Shown in pieces: positions 31,928-41,960 of a stretch of DNA of 64,000 bases. The translations under genes and the position numbers were made by a program. Numbering within the stretch: position 1 is the first letter of the stretch; the number at the start of each line of letters is the position of its first letter. This DNA comes from Gymnorhina tibicen. Lineage: Eukaryota > Chordata > Aves > Passeriformes > Artamidae. The stretch lies in the NCBI GenBank assembly GCA_013399875.1, contig VXAZ01000607.1, positions 558,001 to 622,000 on the forward strand, written 5' to 3'. Below the pieces are notes generated by a model. The model did no database searches and was not told the origin of the DNA. It was given only the letters and a program-made list of their open reading frames with translations.

Positions 31928-32135
31928 GCGCTTGGCATCGCAGCGTCCTCGGGCCGGGCCGTCCCTGACGGGACCGCGGGCAGGAGCGATCCCACGAGCA
32001 GGGCACGGCCATGCCCGCGCCCCCACCAGCACCCGGCACTGCCCCGGCTCCTCTGCCCTCTGCTCCCCGGGGCACCCGAGGGGGACGCAGCAGCGCCCAT
32101 CGCCCCGCGGGGCGGGCACGGCGCCGGAATGGAAG
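31928..32135. promoter_or_regulatory. CpG-dense segment beside an AT-rich island
   Basis: Roughly 27 CpGs in about 200 bp, ending against the AT-rich block at 32140. The frames crossing it on both strands have no domain. Candidate orphan CpG island or promoter. Confidence 0.42.
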
Positions 32136-32139
32136 CCTT

Positions 32140-32260
32140 AGCTCAAGCAGCAATGACTTTGACCGTGCAAAATTACACTCTATTCTGGCCAAATTAACTA
32201 GGTAATGCCTTGCATTAGTGTAAAATCCTCCATCAAACCATGAAGGCTGCCGTTAAAACC
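32140..32260. promoter_or_regulatory. Short candidate conserved block
   Basis: Contains GACTTTGACCGTGC, CCAAATTAACTAGG, GCATTAGTG and GCCGTTAAAACC in a non-repetitive AT-richer stretch immediately after CpG-dense sequence. TGACCGTG resembles a nuclear-receptor half-site. Inferred element. Confidence 0.42.
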
Positions 32261-32559
32261 ACTCAAGGCCAAAACGCGCGGTGGCGGGGGAAGAAGGCTG
32301 CTCCGTTAGAAGGCCGAGAGGAGGATTTTTCCGCTGCCTCGCGCCTCGTGGGCAAAGCAGGGATGGGAATTCAGCCCTTTGTGCTCTGCCTGCCTGGCCT
32401 TGCTCTGCCCGGGGGGTCCCGGGTCCCTCTCGGTCCCCGCTGCCAGCGGGGATCCATCGCACGCACAAACAGCGTCCGCAGGAGCGGGCAGCAGAGCGGG
32501 CCCCGCTGGGAACATCAGGCAGCACCCCCTCAGCAAAGGGAAAGGGAAGAAACTGCAGA

Positions 32560-33080
32560 AGGACCTGTTTGTATTGCAGTTATGGCTGAAATACAAAGTT
32601 AGTTGGTATAATTAGGCCTCTCTGAGTACGAGAGCCCTGCAAAATAAACCCCACTTCACCATTGAGGCCTGTGCGAGTCCCTCTTGCACTTTGTATGTTT
32701 AAGTGAAAGTGTGGAAGGTCAATTTACTATGTAAATTTTCACAAATTTGGCTAAGCTAAAATGATTACTCTAATGTGTATGCAAATTAGCTTAATTGATA
32801 ATGACTTCTCTGGTAATTTTAAAGAGGGGGGAAGAATTATTCCAATTGTGACAACCCTCTAAAGCATTTCTTCGCCCAAGAAAGAAATGGTATCTTGACA
32901 AATTAAAGAGAATATAATGAAATCAGATTAATTAATGCTAAGACCAATTAGCAGACGCAAAGAGAGAGGGAGAGATTTACAGAAGCAAAATTCACTAGAG
33001 AAAGGCTACGAGAATTCATCACCTTTCAAGATGTTTATATCCCTTCATTTTCCTTGGAGCAACGAGTTCTTTGCCAAGAC
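32560..33080. promoter_or_regulatory. Strong AT-rich island, leading candidate enhancer
   Basis: About 500 bp of dense AT-rich, non-repetitive sequence. Motifs include GGTATAATTAGGCC (32605), GGTCAATTTAC (32717), a perfect octamer ATGCAAAT (32779-32786) running into TTAGCTTAATTGATAATG, GGTAATTTTAAAG (32812), GATTAATTAATGC (32926) and CCAATTAGCAG (32945). No frame is open through the core. The POU and homeodomain density is the highest I see in the window. Confidence 0.55.
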
Positions 33081-33289
33081 CAGCGCTTGGCTTTGCCAAG
33101 GGAGAGTTTGGACAACAAGAGGGGAGCGAACAAGTCTGGAGGTGACGGCTCTGAGGGAGGAGGGTGCAGGCAGAGCAGTGCAGGCACCAGACTGGCAGCA
33201 CCAGACCTCCGGGAGCCTTTTCCTGGCACCAGCCCAGCGCCCACCACAACCCCTGACCCCGGCACGTCCCCGCCCGGCCTGCCCGGGGC

Positions 33290-33500
33290 ACGGGGAACAT
33301 TAATTACCCCGAAACGGGAGGCAGCGGCACCTCCAAACGCGCCCAGCCGCCACCATAAACCTCACACGGAGCCATAAAAATAATTACCAGCAACACCGTG
33401 TGTAATATCCTTGTGTGTCATCTCTCTCCTGTTGGTAATAAAGCTCCCTAACACATTAACTGCGAGGGAGGGCCCGTTATTCACCCTGTAATTACACCGT
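33290..33500. promoter_or_regulatory. AT-rich patch, candidate enhancer
   Basis: Contains CATTAATTACCCC (33299), CCATAAAAATAATTACC (33372), GGTAATAAAGC (33434), ACATTAACTGC and GTAATTACACC (33488). Compact homeodomain cluster with no coding frame. Confidence 0.42.
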
Positions 33501-33849
33501 GCTGGAAACACTTCCTGGGGAAGGTGCAGCGGAGCGGGGAGGCTGGGGAGCGCTGGGGTGTGGCGGGGTCCTGGCAGGTGCCGGGGAGCTGGAGAGGTTG
33601 GGAAGAGGCACCCAGGGAGCCCCCCAGGATCCCACACTGCGAAACCCCCGGAACCCTGCAGTGGGACCCCTGGAACCCTACATGGGACCCCCCTGGGATC
33701 CGTGCTCTCGGATCTCTCAGGGCGCTGCATTCCCCAGCCCAGCTCCATCCCCATCGCCCCCTGGGCACACGCAGAGCCTGGCTCACGCTCCCGAGGTTGA
33801 GGCTGGGGGATGTCTCTGTGTGTAGAAAGAACTCCCACATGGCTCTGAA
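33501..33849. other. GC-rich spacer with loose internal repetition
   Basis: Stretches of the form GGGACCC...TGGAACCC at about 33640-33710 show a loose repeat of roughly 22 bp. The 208-codon and 140-codon minus-strand frames here are artefacts of this GC-rich repetition. Confidence 0.4.
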
Positions 33850-34400
33850 GGACGTCAGGCTGCAACCTGTACGAAAGTAAACTAACTTTACTTTTAAATC
33901 CAATCCACAGCCCTCGTCTCGCAGCCCTGCTCATCCCCTGCCACCCACACACATGCTGGCCCCATAAACACCCCGTCTGTCTTTCCACTGGGTTTTTTGT
34001 CCACCCTCTTTTCTCTCTTTTTTGTCATTTTGTCACCTACAAAGACAAGCAGCAAGAAGGAGGGAGAAGCTGTGCCGTGATCAGCCGCAGCGATCTCTCC
34101 TCGCTCCATTTTCCTGGGCGATTTGTTAAACTTTAAAACATTAAAGGCAGGCTGGGGGGGCTGACGTGTTTTTTTCAACTTTGTCTCTCATTTGTTAATT
34201 GTGCTCATCAGTGAAAATCATTCGTGGCAGAGCCGGGGGAGCGAACAAACCCGAGGAAGGAGCTGATCATATGCAGAGGAAATAACTCAGATGTGAAAAT
34301 ACTTCAGCCGGGGAGATTGCGCTATTTATTCACACAAGTGTCCCGCTGTGCTTCAGAAACGCCGTGATTTAATGAGGTGCTGCAAAGGTGTTTGTTATTA
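33850..34400. promoter_or_regulatory. AT-leaning islands, candidate regulatory
   Basis: Patches at 33865-33900, 34110-34210 (TTAAACTTTAAAACATTAAAG, GTTAATTGTGC) and 34260-34400 (GCTATTTATTC, GATTTAATGAGG). Non-coding and moderately enhancer-like. Confidence 0.38.
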
Positions 34401-34535
34401 TGGAATCCCATCCCTGGTTACTCTCCCCACGCGCTGAGGAGAGGCCTGGCAGAAGTTCTGGCTCGATGCAGTGCTCTCACTTCTGCTTTCTAGCTGTATC
34501 TCCACAGATGCCTTATGGAGGATTAGAGACTCCCA

Positions 34536-34975
34536 AGATCACTGAGGTTAGAAATGACCTCCAAGTTCATCGAGTCCAACCTGTGACCGATCCCCACCTT
34601 GTCACCCAGACCAGAGCACCGAGTGCCACGTCCAGTCCTTCTTCGGACACCTCCCTGGGCAGCCCCCGCCAAGGCCTGACCACCCTTTCCATGGAGAAAT
34701 TCCTCCTGATGTCCAACCTGATCCTCCCCTGGCACAACTTGAGGCCATTTCCTCTTGCCCTGTCCCTGTTCCCTGGGAGCAGAGCCCGACCTTCCCCAGC
34801 TGCCCCCTCCTGCCAGGGAGTTGTGCAGGGCCAGAAGGTCCCCCCTGCGCCTCCTTTTCTCCAGACTGAGCCCCCCCAGCTGCTCCTTATGGCACTGACT
34901 CTTTAGACCCTTCCTCAGCTCCACTGTCCCTCTCTGGACCTACTCCAGCACTTCAATGTCTGTCTTGAAGTGAGG
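34536..34975 (-). mobile_element. CR1 LINE, truncated, minus orientation (about 440 bp)
   Basis: Read on the minus strand this is the CR1 3' end. In the plus direction it shows ATCACTGAGGTTAGAAATGA, ATCGAGTCCAACCTGTGACC, CACCTCCCTGGGCAGC, ATTCCTCCTGATGTCCAACC, AACTTGAGGCCATTTCC and a CTTTTCTCCAGACTGAGC block ending near the CAGCACTTCAATGTC segment. It is 5'-truncated, lacks the terminal octamer tail, and carries no reverse transcriptase domain. The 172-codon plus and 133-codon minus frames inside it are artefacts. Confidence 0.96.
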
Positions 34976-35359
34976 AAAGAAAGTGAGATTTGGAGGCTCT
35001 TCCCTGCCGCTCCTGATTCCGAAGCGCCTCTTGAACCCACTCCAGAACGATCCACTCCACAAGCCAAGCGAAGCTCGTTCAGCGCAGACGCCGAGCGCGA
35101 GTCACGGAGAACTTGGGGAGGCGTTTGTGGTAGCAGCTGTTCCTCCTCTCTGCCTTGGATGGAGGAGCCTGGTGAGGGGGGCACGGGGCAGCCAGGGCTG
35201 GTGGGCTCTGCCCAGACCCTGCCCAGTGCCTGCGGAGGGGACTGGGGGCTGAGCAGCCCCTTGTGCTGCCCCAGATCCACCCCAGGTGCCACCGAGCCTG
35301 GCACGAGGATGTGCATCCCCGCCGCCGGCTCACTGGGATGAGCATCCCTCCTCTCAAGT
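34976..35359. other. GC-rich spacer, no gene seen
   Basis: No recognisable gene or repeat. The overlapping frames (152 codons minus, 123 codons plus) have no domain. Confidence 0.45.
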
Positions 35360-35870
35360 TGCCGGAGCACCACTATTACTCCGAGGCCAAGCAGCGCTCA
35401 CTGAGAACGTCTTCCAAGTTTCATTTTCCTCTGTAATGGAAAATGCAAGAGCGAGATTTCAGCCTGTGAGCCCTTCTCTGAAAAAACAAATATCTTTCCA
35501 GCGCTGGACAGCCTGCCAATCAGGCACAAAATTGCTGGCTTCTCTTTCTCCCCTGAAGGAATGCCTCTGCATACAAAGATACCAGGAAAACTTCAGGGCC
35601 GCGGGATAAAAGGCCCTTCTCTGCCTTTCAGAGAGTGATTTGCAATGCATTGCTTCAGCATAATTTCCCATCTCCAGCGCTCACAAAGGAAGCTCTGTTG
35701 CTATCTGAGAGTTTAATAATTTCTCTCCCCTCCACCTTGCATTCGGAATGCATCTTCCAACACCTCGGCTCCTGCTCTCCAGCTGGGCTGCAGCTCTGCC
35801 TGTGCTCTCCCTCTTAGGTAGAGCTAAAGTGGTAATAAACCCACAGCCTTAACATTCAAAGGACATCTTG
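35360..35870. promoter_or_regulatory. Candidate conserved non-coding block
   Basis: About 500 bp of balanced, non-repetitive sequence with TCTGTAATGGAAAATGC (35430), ACAAATATCTTTCC (35485), GCATACAAAGATACC (35568), TTTGCAATGCATTGC (35639), GAGTTTAATAATTTC (35711) and GGTAATAAACCC (35831). Short frames are open on both strands at 35390-35670, but neither resembles a known protein. Probably regulatory. Confidence 0.45.
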
Positions 35871-36159
35871 AGCCCGGGAGCGGGCGGGATGCTCGGCTGG
35901 AGGAGGGACATGGCACGGACAGCCCTGGGACACCAGCCCTGGCGCTGAAACGAGTCCCAGGAGCTCCATCCTTTGGTCCCACCACAGGTCCCTCTGCAGG
36001 GATGTGGTCTGAACAAGCAACCCTCGTCCCAGGGCAGCAGTGGTCCCATCCCCACGGCATCTCCCACATCCCTGGTGCACCACCCAGGACCAAGCTGGCT
36101 GCAAGGTTTGTCCTCCTTGGGCTTTGGGCTGCACCAAGCAGGTCTGCAGAGTCCTAAGA
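35871..36159. other. GC-rich spacer, no gene seen
   Basis: Overlapping minus-strand frames of up to 131 codons with no domain; no repeats. Confidence 0.45.
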
Positions 36160-36420
36160 AGGAACTCATCACCAGCTGCGTTCAGCCCGGAGAATTTGCA
36201 TAAGTTATTCCCCAAAGCCTGCAGTTCCCACAGGACATATTCTTTATCCATTTAGCCAGGAATGCAGCTATTAAGAGCCTGCAGACATATAGCATTTGCA
36301 AAATTAGTACAAGAGGCTCCAAATAATCCATAAATCCATCTGTTACACGAGCCACATCTTATCATCTCTTTTCCCTGTAGCTTTCCAAGGGGAAACGCTA
36401 CAATTCCTCCAGCAATGGTA
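36160..36420. promoter_or_regulatory. Candidate conserved block with an octamer
   Basis: Contains ATTTGCAT (36194-36201), AGTTATTCC, AAATTAGTACAAG (36300), CCAAATAATCCATAAATCC (36318) and CTTATCATCTC (GATA-like, 36358). Non-coding and enhancer-like. Confidence 0.42.
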
Positions 36421-37269
36421 GCGACCATTTTGCGTGTGTGCAGGCAGGAACCCCCCACTCCCCAGGCTGGGAAAGGGGAATCAGGAGACACCGCTCTGAA
36501 ATCTGTGTTGCTCCTCAGCCAGTGCCCGCGCAGGGACCTCTGCATTCCAGCATGAAATAAACGTCTCTTGGCTCTCACTCACCGGCGCCTGACCCTTTTA
36601 TATCCAAACGCGTCCAAGGGCTTCTCCCGCGCCAGGCAGGAGCATTTCCACAGCCGTGGGGAGAAGAAGCTGCTCCATTATTTATCAGCACAGTCCTACA
36701 AAGTTTGGCCCCAGCCCCTGGGGAAGTGAGGTGACTGTGCCACGTCTCTGCTGGGCACCCCTGGCAGCCAGCCAGGGCACGGATCGTTCATTATCCCTGG
36801 CACAGATGAAGAGACGGCCAAAAACAGGAGTAGGAAGTGCTGATACCCCCCTCCAGGCCCCCACCTCAGCACCCCCTGCTGTGGAGGAGATCCCCGTCCC
36901 TTGGAGCCCCCGTGCCCAACGCAGACCCCAGCGACCGCCGGTATTTATTTTGGGCACAGTTTGGCTCACAGCACAACTGTACACACATAAATAATTCAGG
37001 CCACTGAAGGCTGCTGCGGCGGCGACTTTCCAGGGGATTTAATGTTCCCGTCCCTCACATTCCTGCCACAGCAGAACACAGAAATTACAACTGGATCTGA
37101 GGGAGCAGGTTCCCCTCTCCAGCTCCTGGGCTGGGCTCACCCTGGGAGCTGTGGGCACCTGATGGGCAGCCAGCTATGCCGGAGGCTGTGCCCTGCTCCC
37201 GCCTGCTCCTGGGGCCTCTCCTACAGTCCTTGACATTTCCCTTCTCAAGGGGCAAGTCCCTGGTGCATC
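36421..37269. other. GC-rich spacer with a small AT patch
   Basis: No gene seen. A patch at 36935-37050 has GTATTTATTTTGGGC, ACACATAAATAATTC and a GGATTTAATGTTCCC segment. Otherwise nothing recognisable. Confidence 0.42.
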
Positions 37270-37470
37270 CTACCAGAGTAATTGTGAAATTATTATGGTT
37301 GGTGTTTTAATTTAAATTGGATGGAGAAATGTTGTACTGCGGCTGCCTCATTTGCTATGGATTTTCACTTAACCAAATTGATTAGTCAACCAACTAGACT
37401 TACCTTGGAAGTTGTAATCATTCATTATTAGATCTAATTTTCGTGTCACTCCAAGACTATGCTCAGAAAT
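37270..37470. promoter_or_regulatory. AT-rich island, candidate enhancer with a splice-donor-like site
   Basis: Contains GAGTAATTGTGAAATTATTATGG, GTTTTAATTTAAATTGG (37304), CCAAATTGATTAGTC (37374) and CATTCATTATTAGATC (37422). On the minus strand CAAG|GTAAGTCT matches a 5' splice site (GT at 37402-37403). The regulatory reading is favoured and an exon is possible. Confidence 0.42.
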
Positions 37471-37694
37471 GGAAGTGCAAGGACTTGAACGGAGTCAGGG
37501 CGGAGCGTCTGAACCCTTGGAGCTGTCACCCCCCGGCTGCCTGCTCAGGGCACGATGCCAGTGCCAGTGCTGCATCCCATCCCCTTCCTGGGATGCAGGA
37601 ACAGTGTCCAGGCTGCTCAGGAATGACCATGAAATACAGCAACAAAGGCATCCCTCCCATGGCTTACAGTGCAAATGAATCAGTGAAAGGAAGG

Positions 37695-37726
37695 AAACAC
37701 ATCTTTCACCAAACACATCTTTCACC
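37695..37726 (+). repeat. Perfect 16-bp tandem duplication
   Basis: AAACACATCTTTCACC is present at 37695-37710 and repeated exactly at 37711-37726. Perfect identity suggests a recent slippage event. Confidence 0.92.
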
Positions 37727-37899
37727 AAAAATGTGTTTCCTGACATTCAGACTCTCCTGCTTGCACCAGGTCGCTCACAGCACACGCTGGGTGTTCTCTG
37801 GGTGCACAGAGGGGCCGGGAGGAGGTGGGGGACAGCAGGGACAGATCCAGCCCCACGGGCATTCCTTGGGCTCTGCTCTCCACACGTGTGCCCGGATCT

Positions 37900-38010
37900 C
37901 TGTGCAGCTCTAATTGCTGCCAGGCACCGCAGAGGCCACTGCCTCTTTAAATGAACAGGCTGCATGCCAATTAATACCTTTAATTAACAGAGTGGACTTG
38001 CTGGAGGCAC
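37900..38010. promoter_or_regulatory. Small AT-rich patch
   Basis: GCTCTAATTGCTGCC, CCAATTAATACC and TTTAATTAACAG lie within about 90 bp (37909-37990). Homeodomain cluster, possible small element. Confidence 0.32.
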
Positions 38011-38109
38011 TCGGACTGGCTCTCCCAGATGGACTCTCTGCCTGTTGGTCAGGACGGTGCAGCTTTGCCAGGTCAGGCTGCCCGGGACCCGCTGCTCAGG
38101 CACTGCCCT

Positions 38110-38320
38110 TCCCTGCCAATTAAAATGCCTGCGAGGAGGAGATACCGCGGGTGGACGGACAGAGGGACAGCGAGGGACAGCGTGGGACAGCGAGGGACAG
38201 CTGGCACAGCCCGACCTCCTGCAGACCACGGGGAGCGCACCAGGACAGGCGTGAGCTCCGCACCTCCCGCCCCAGCGACGGCGCGGGCGGAGCGGGCGGA
38301 GGCAGATCTTTATTCAAAGC
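38110..38320. repeat. Decamer minisatellite within CpG-rich sequence
   Basis: Four GGGACAGCGA-type decamers lie at 38164-38201 (one G-to-T change, last copy partial) in a CpG-rich stretch that continues to about 38295. No promoter can be identified. Confidence 0.6.
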
Positions 38321-38730
38321 GATGTATTAACGTCTCCAGAAGCTTTTAGCGGAGGCCATTATCTCCTGCCCCGGGGATCGATGCGTTTTAATTCCCTCCG
38401 AGCTATTTGTTTGCCTTCGCTTCTGTTTTTCAGATGCAGGAGCCACCTTTAACGAAGCAAGGGAGCCCTGCGAGAGAGCCACCGCTCGCTGCCTCTTCCC
38501 TTGAAACTACTGGAAGTTCATTTTCAAAACAGGGCAGTTTTCTTGGAATCGATGCATATCAACCAAAATCAATAGTTACTTTACGCAGATGGGCCGAGAC
38601 ACCTCAGCGATAGCACTCGGTGCCATCGGTATCCAAATCTGTGTGGTTTTCAACAAGTCAATGCATTTAAGCAGCTGCTACTGTCTTTTCACTTAAAAAT
38701 AATCTGTCTGTAGATGAGGCAGTTCCTGGC
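38320..38730. promoter_or_regulatory. Candidate conserved non-coding block
   Basis: Non-repetitive block with GATCGATGCGTTTTAATTCC (38378), AATCGATGCATATCAACC (38546), AAATCAATAGTTACTTTACG (38567) and TTAAAAATAATCTG (38694). A TTTTTCAG acceptor-like site at 38426-38433 precedes a 60-codon frame without a matching donor. I therefore call it non-coding. Confidence 0.42.
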
Positions 38731-39319
38731 CACGGAGCCCACTAATATCCCTGGCAATCTGGGGACTGCAGCTCCCCATCCGGGGAGCCCTGCCCGTGCC
38801 AAGCAGATCATGGATGCTCCTCCCAACCCTTTATTTAGACCACACCGTGGTGTGGACATCCCATGGGGGGCACGGCGAGCTGCTCATGCCATGGGCTGCT
38901 GCAGCTGGGCGGCCCTTCCCTTCCTCCAGATCCCGAGGGGCTCGGCTGGAGCCCCCTGAAGCCCTCGCTGCTGGTGCTGCCCGCCGGGTGCCGTGTCCCC
39001 CTCTGGCAGAGCAGCCCAGCAGGCCACGTCGTGCCCGGCGCTGGCTGTGCTGCCATGGAGAAGGTTTCTGTGCCACGGGTGACACAAAGCAAGCGGCGCT
39101 TTCCCGAGCTGGCCTGGGGTGCGGCGCTAACAAGGAGGAGGAGAGCGGGACCAGAGCTTGCAGGGAAGGGACAAAACATGAGTGTGGACAGGTCCCACAG
39201 CTCATCCCTCGTCCCTTCTCTCACCCACACTTCATCCCAGGGACACACGAGTGTGGGGACCGAGCAGCAGCACTGGGGCAGGTGACACCCGGGCACCGCA
39301 TGGCTGCCCCCGCCGTCAC
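38731..39319. other. GC-rich spacer, no gene seen
   Basis: Frames of up to 181 codons on both strands overlap and have no domain. Confidence 0.48.
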
Positions 39320-39560
39320 TGCAGCCCATTCGGGTTCATAAATTCTCATTTGCTCTATAGCGTTTGATTTTTGAGCGTCTCCCAGACACTTCCTCACTTT
39401 ACTACAATTGATGGGATCATGTGTAATTTGTAAATTATGTTAAGTGAGGTAATAACACTCTGGGAACCGAGTGAAACTCATAAATTATTAAAAATTACTG
39501 CCCTGAAATGTTACTACTTTGCTTTTGCACCTGACTGATGGCTCACGCGCTGTCTTCTCT
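39320..39560. promoter_or_regulatory. AT-rich island, candidate enhancer
   Basis: Contains TTCATAAATTCTC, ACTACAATTGATGGG (39400), TGTGTAATTTGTAAATTATG (39420), GAGGTAATAACAC and CATAAATTATTAAAAATTAC (39479). Clear AT block, non-coding. Confidence 0.45.
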
Positions 39561-40170
39561 GCCCCCAAGACCTTCAATCCCACTCTTCTCCATCCATTAC
39601 ACCTGCACGGAAACCCGGCGGGGAAAGCGCGGGGTGAGCCAGAGGAGCAGCTTAGCCAGCACTTTCCTCTGCTGAACTTCGGGAACAGCACTCCAGAACT
39701 CTCATCTTCCCTGAGACCTGCCCGGGAGGCTCCTGCTGGGTTCAGAAATCCTCTCCGTGGTGTGCCCAGAGCTTTTCCCATCAGTACAGCTCGACTGGCA
39801 TTTCCAGCTGCCCTGTCCCCAGCCAGCCCAAGAGGGAGGGGCCCTCCTGCTCGATGCCCATTGTGGCCAAGCACTGGAGACCCCCGTAACAGCCACTGAG
39901 ATTTGGGGTCCCCTCCGTGCTGCATCCCATCAGCTGCACGGCAATGCCACAGCGGCATCACACCCTGGGCAGAGCAGCATCCCTCTGCCCCACCACTCAG
40001 GGCAAGCTGGCACTCCTGGTGGGCTGGACACCCCTGGCAGTGCCAGGGCTTCTCGGAGTAAGAGGATTTTTCTGGAAACTGCAGTGGGGAACTGGTGCCA
40101 GCTGCAGCAAGAGCGGCAGGGGAAGGGTTTGCTCTCCCACGCAGGCAGAGCACGGCTCCCGGGCCACGGA
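39561..40170. other. GC-rich spacer left of the minisatellite
   Basis: No gene. The 334-codon minus frame (39488-40492) starts in the minisatellite and is kept open largely by its 51-bp period. A segment of about 32 bp at 40104-40135 recurs at 40259-40290 inside the repeat. Confidence 0.45.
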
Positions 40171-40475
40171 GAATGCTGAGGAGGTGCTGAAGGCTGGGCG
40201 GCCCTGTTCCTGGGGCCGTGAGGAGGCTGAGGAGGTGCTGAAGGCTGGGCTGCCCTGTGCAGCAAGAGCTGCAGGTGAAGGGTTTGCTCTTGAAGGCTGG
40301 GCTGCCCTGTTCCTGGGGCCGTGAGGATGCTGGGGAGGAGGCTGAAGGCTGGGCTGCCCTGTTCCTGGGGCCGTGAGGATGCTGAGGAGGTGCTGAAGGC
40401 TGGGCTGCCCTGTTCCTGGGGCCGTGAGGATGCTGGGGAGGAGGTTGAAGGCTGGGCTGCCCCGCTCCCAGGGAA
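40171..40475. repeat. 51-bp minisatellite, about 5.5 degenerate copies
   Basis: The unit contains GATGCTGAGGAGGTGCTGAA, then GGCTGGGCTGCCCTG, then TTCCTGGGGCCGTGAG. It recurs with 51-52 bp spacing (copies starting near 40173, 40222, 40291 partial, 40326, 40378, 40429). One copy carries an insertion that duplicates nearby sequence. Because 51 is a multiple of 3, long frames stay open on both strands. Confidence 0.93.
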
Positions 40476-41689
40476 GGAGCACGCTCATGCATTTTTCAGG
40501 CCGGGGGCTGCAGCCCGGCCCCCCGCAGACATAATGACTGCGCTGGCCTGGATGCAGAGCCGGGCTGGGGGAGCAGCTCCTGCACTGGCAGAACAGACAG
40601 AGCCCGGCGAGAGCTGGGCTTTACTTATAATTTAACTTATAATTTGCTGCTCAAAGCTGGTGGTTAAAAGTGGTTGGATGCCAGCATGCCTTTGGAGGAA
40701 GGAGCAGGACAGGGAGAGAGGAGAGCTCGGCTCTTCCTGCTTCCCAGTCCAGGGCACTTGGAAAACCCTTTGCTCGGGTTCTGACCTACTTTGCATGGCA
40801 GAAGCCATCTCCATCGTTTACTAAAGGAGGCAAAATGTCAAAATACAACCCAGCAGGCTGTGAAAACAGAGACGCCTTGCTCTGCACGGCAGCCGGAGGC
40901 AATTTGGGAACACCACCGCGGGTACTGATCCCAGACCCTCTGCAACGTGAGGGGAAATCAGACCAGGGCAGCTTCTCCCTCATGCTCCAGCACCCCAGCG
41001 GTGCTGCCCCATTCTCACCCTCTGCCTGGCTGCAAAAACATCCTCAAAATGAAATCCTCAGCACGAGGGTTGCTGAGGGGAAGCGCTCGGATGAGAGGAG
41101 AAAGCGACTTCCAGAGCCGGCGGCGAGACAGGGCCCAGGTTACTATAAAAACGTTTTGTCAAAACTTTTTCCCTCCCACAGAAAACAAGGTTTTCAATCA
41201 AACCCGTTCTGGTTGAAAGCAATCTGCTTCCTCTGAGCAGCTTTCCAGACCCAGCAGCTTGGGCCAAAAACGTGTCACTTCTAAGCCAGCACTTTTCTCA
41301 TCTTTCAGCAGATGATTTTTCGCTTTCAACAAAGTCACAAACCGTCCCCTGACTGGCACCAGGCAGGTTACAGAGTGCAGGCATCCAATGCGATGTGATA
41401 AGGGAGTGGAGATATCCCTCCTGCAACTTCTCCTCTGGCTTTTCCTTCTCTTTCCTCTGCATATCTCATCCAAAAATCCCAGCGTTCCAGAGCAAGAAGA
41501 GCTCACCTGCCTCTGAGGGGAAAGCCAGGATGGGGAAGGCAGGACAGAGTTCTGTGTCTGTCCCCAAGTCCATCCTGCCGTGTGTGACAAGTGGAGCAAA
41601 CACCCCGGAGCAAAGACCTGGGCACCACGGAGGGGTCAGGGTGGGGCTTCATCCTGCCCACTTTACTCGAGCCTGTCAGATCCGTGCAG
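40476..41689. other. Mixed spacer with small AT patches
   Basis: No gene recognised. ACTTATAATTT occurs twice at 40623-40645. AT-leaning patches at 40780-40870 and 41130-41400 are weak candidates for regulatory elements. Frames of up to 188 codons have no domain. Confidence 0.42.
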
Positions 41690-41960
41690 CAGCCCCTGAG
41701 CTGTCAAATCCCATTTTCTGAAGCAAATTGCTTTTATAATTAATTTAATTACTATTTACAGCACTGAGTTTTTGTATTGGCTTAATAAACATAATCAGGT
41801 TTTGCTCTCAGCCTCCTTCCCTACTCCTGCTTCTTTCCCTGCGTTGGGCAATTTGGGGAGGGGGAAACCCAGGCTCAGGCTGAGTAATTAACGTTTCAGT
41901 TGCTGTTTGTTAATGGTACGCGTTTTAATTACCCACTGACTGTGCCCAAGCGCTCGTGTG
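41690..41960. promoter_or_regulatory. AT-rich island, candidate enhancer
   Basis: Contains TTTTATAATTAATTTAATTA (41732), CTATTTACAGC, GGCTTAATAAACATAATCAGG (41780), GAGTAATTAACG (41882), TTGTTAATGG and GTTTTAATTACCC (41921). Dense homeodomain cores, no coding frame. Confidence 0.45.

Noticed and set aside
34388..34924. 172-codon plus and 133-codon minus frames
   Set aside because: Lie inside a CR1 3' fragment, mostly non-coding retrotransposon sequence.
38427..38613. Possible exon after TTTTTCAG
   Set aside because: Acceptor-like site present, but no donor or domain; the frame ends in a stop without polyadenylation context.
39488..40492. 334-codon minus-strand open frame
   Set aside because: Kept open largely by the 51-bp tandem repeat at 40171-40475; repetitive Pro/Ser-rich peptide, no domain, and other frames are open across the same repeat.
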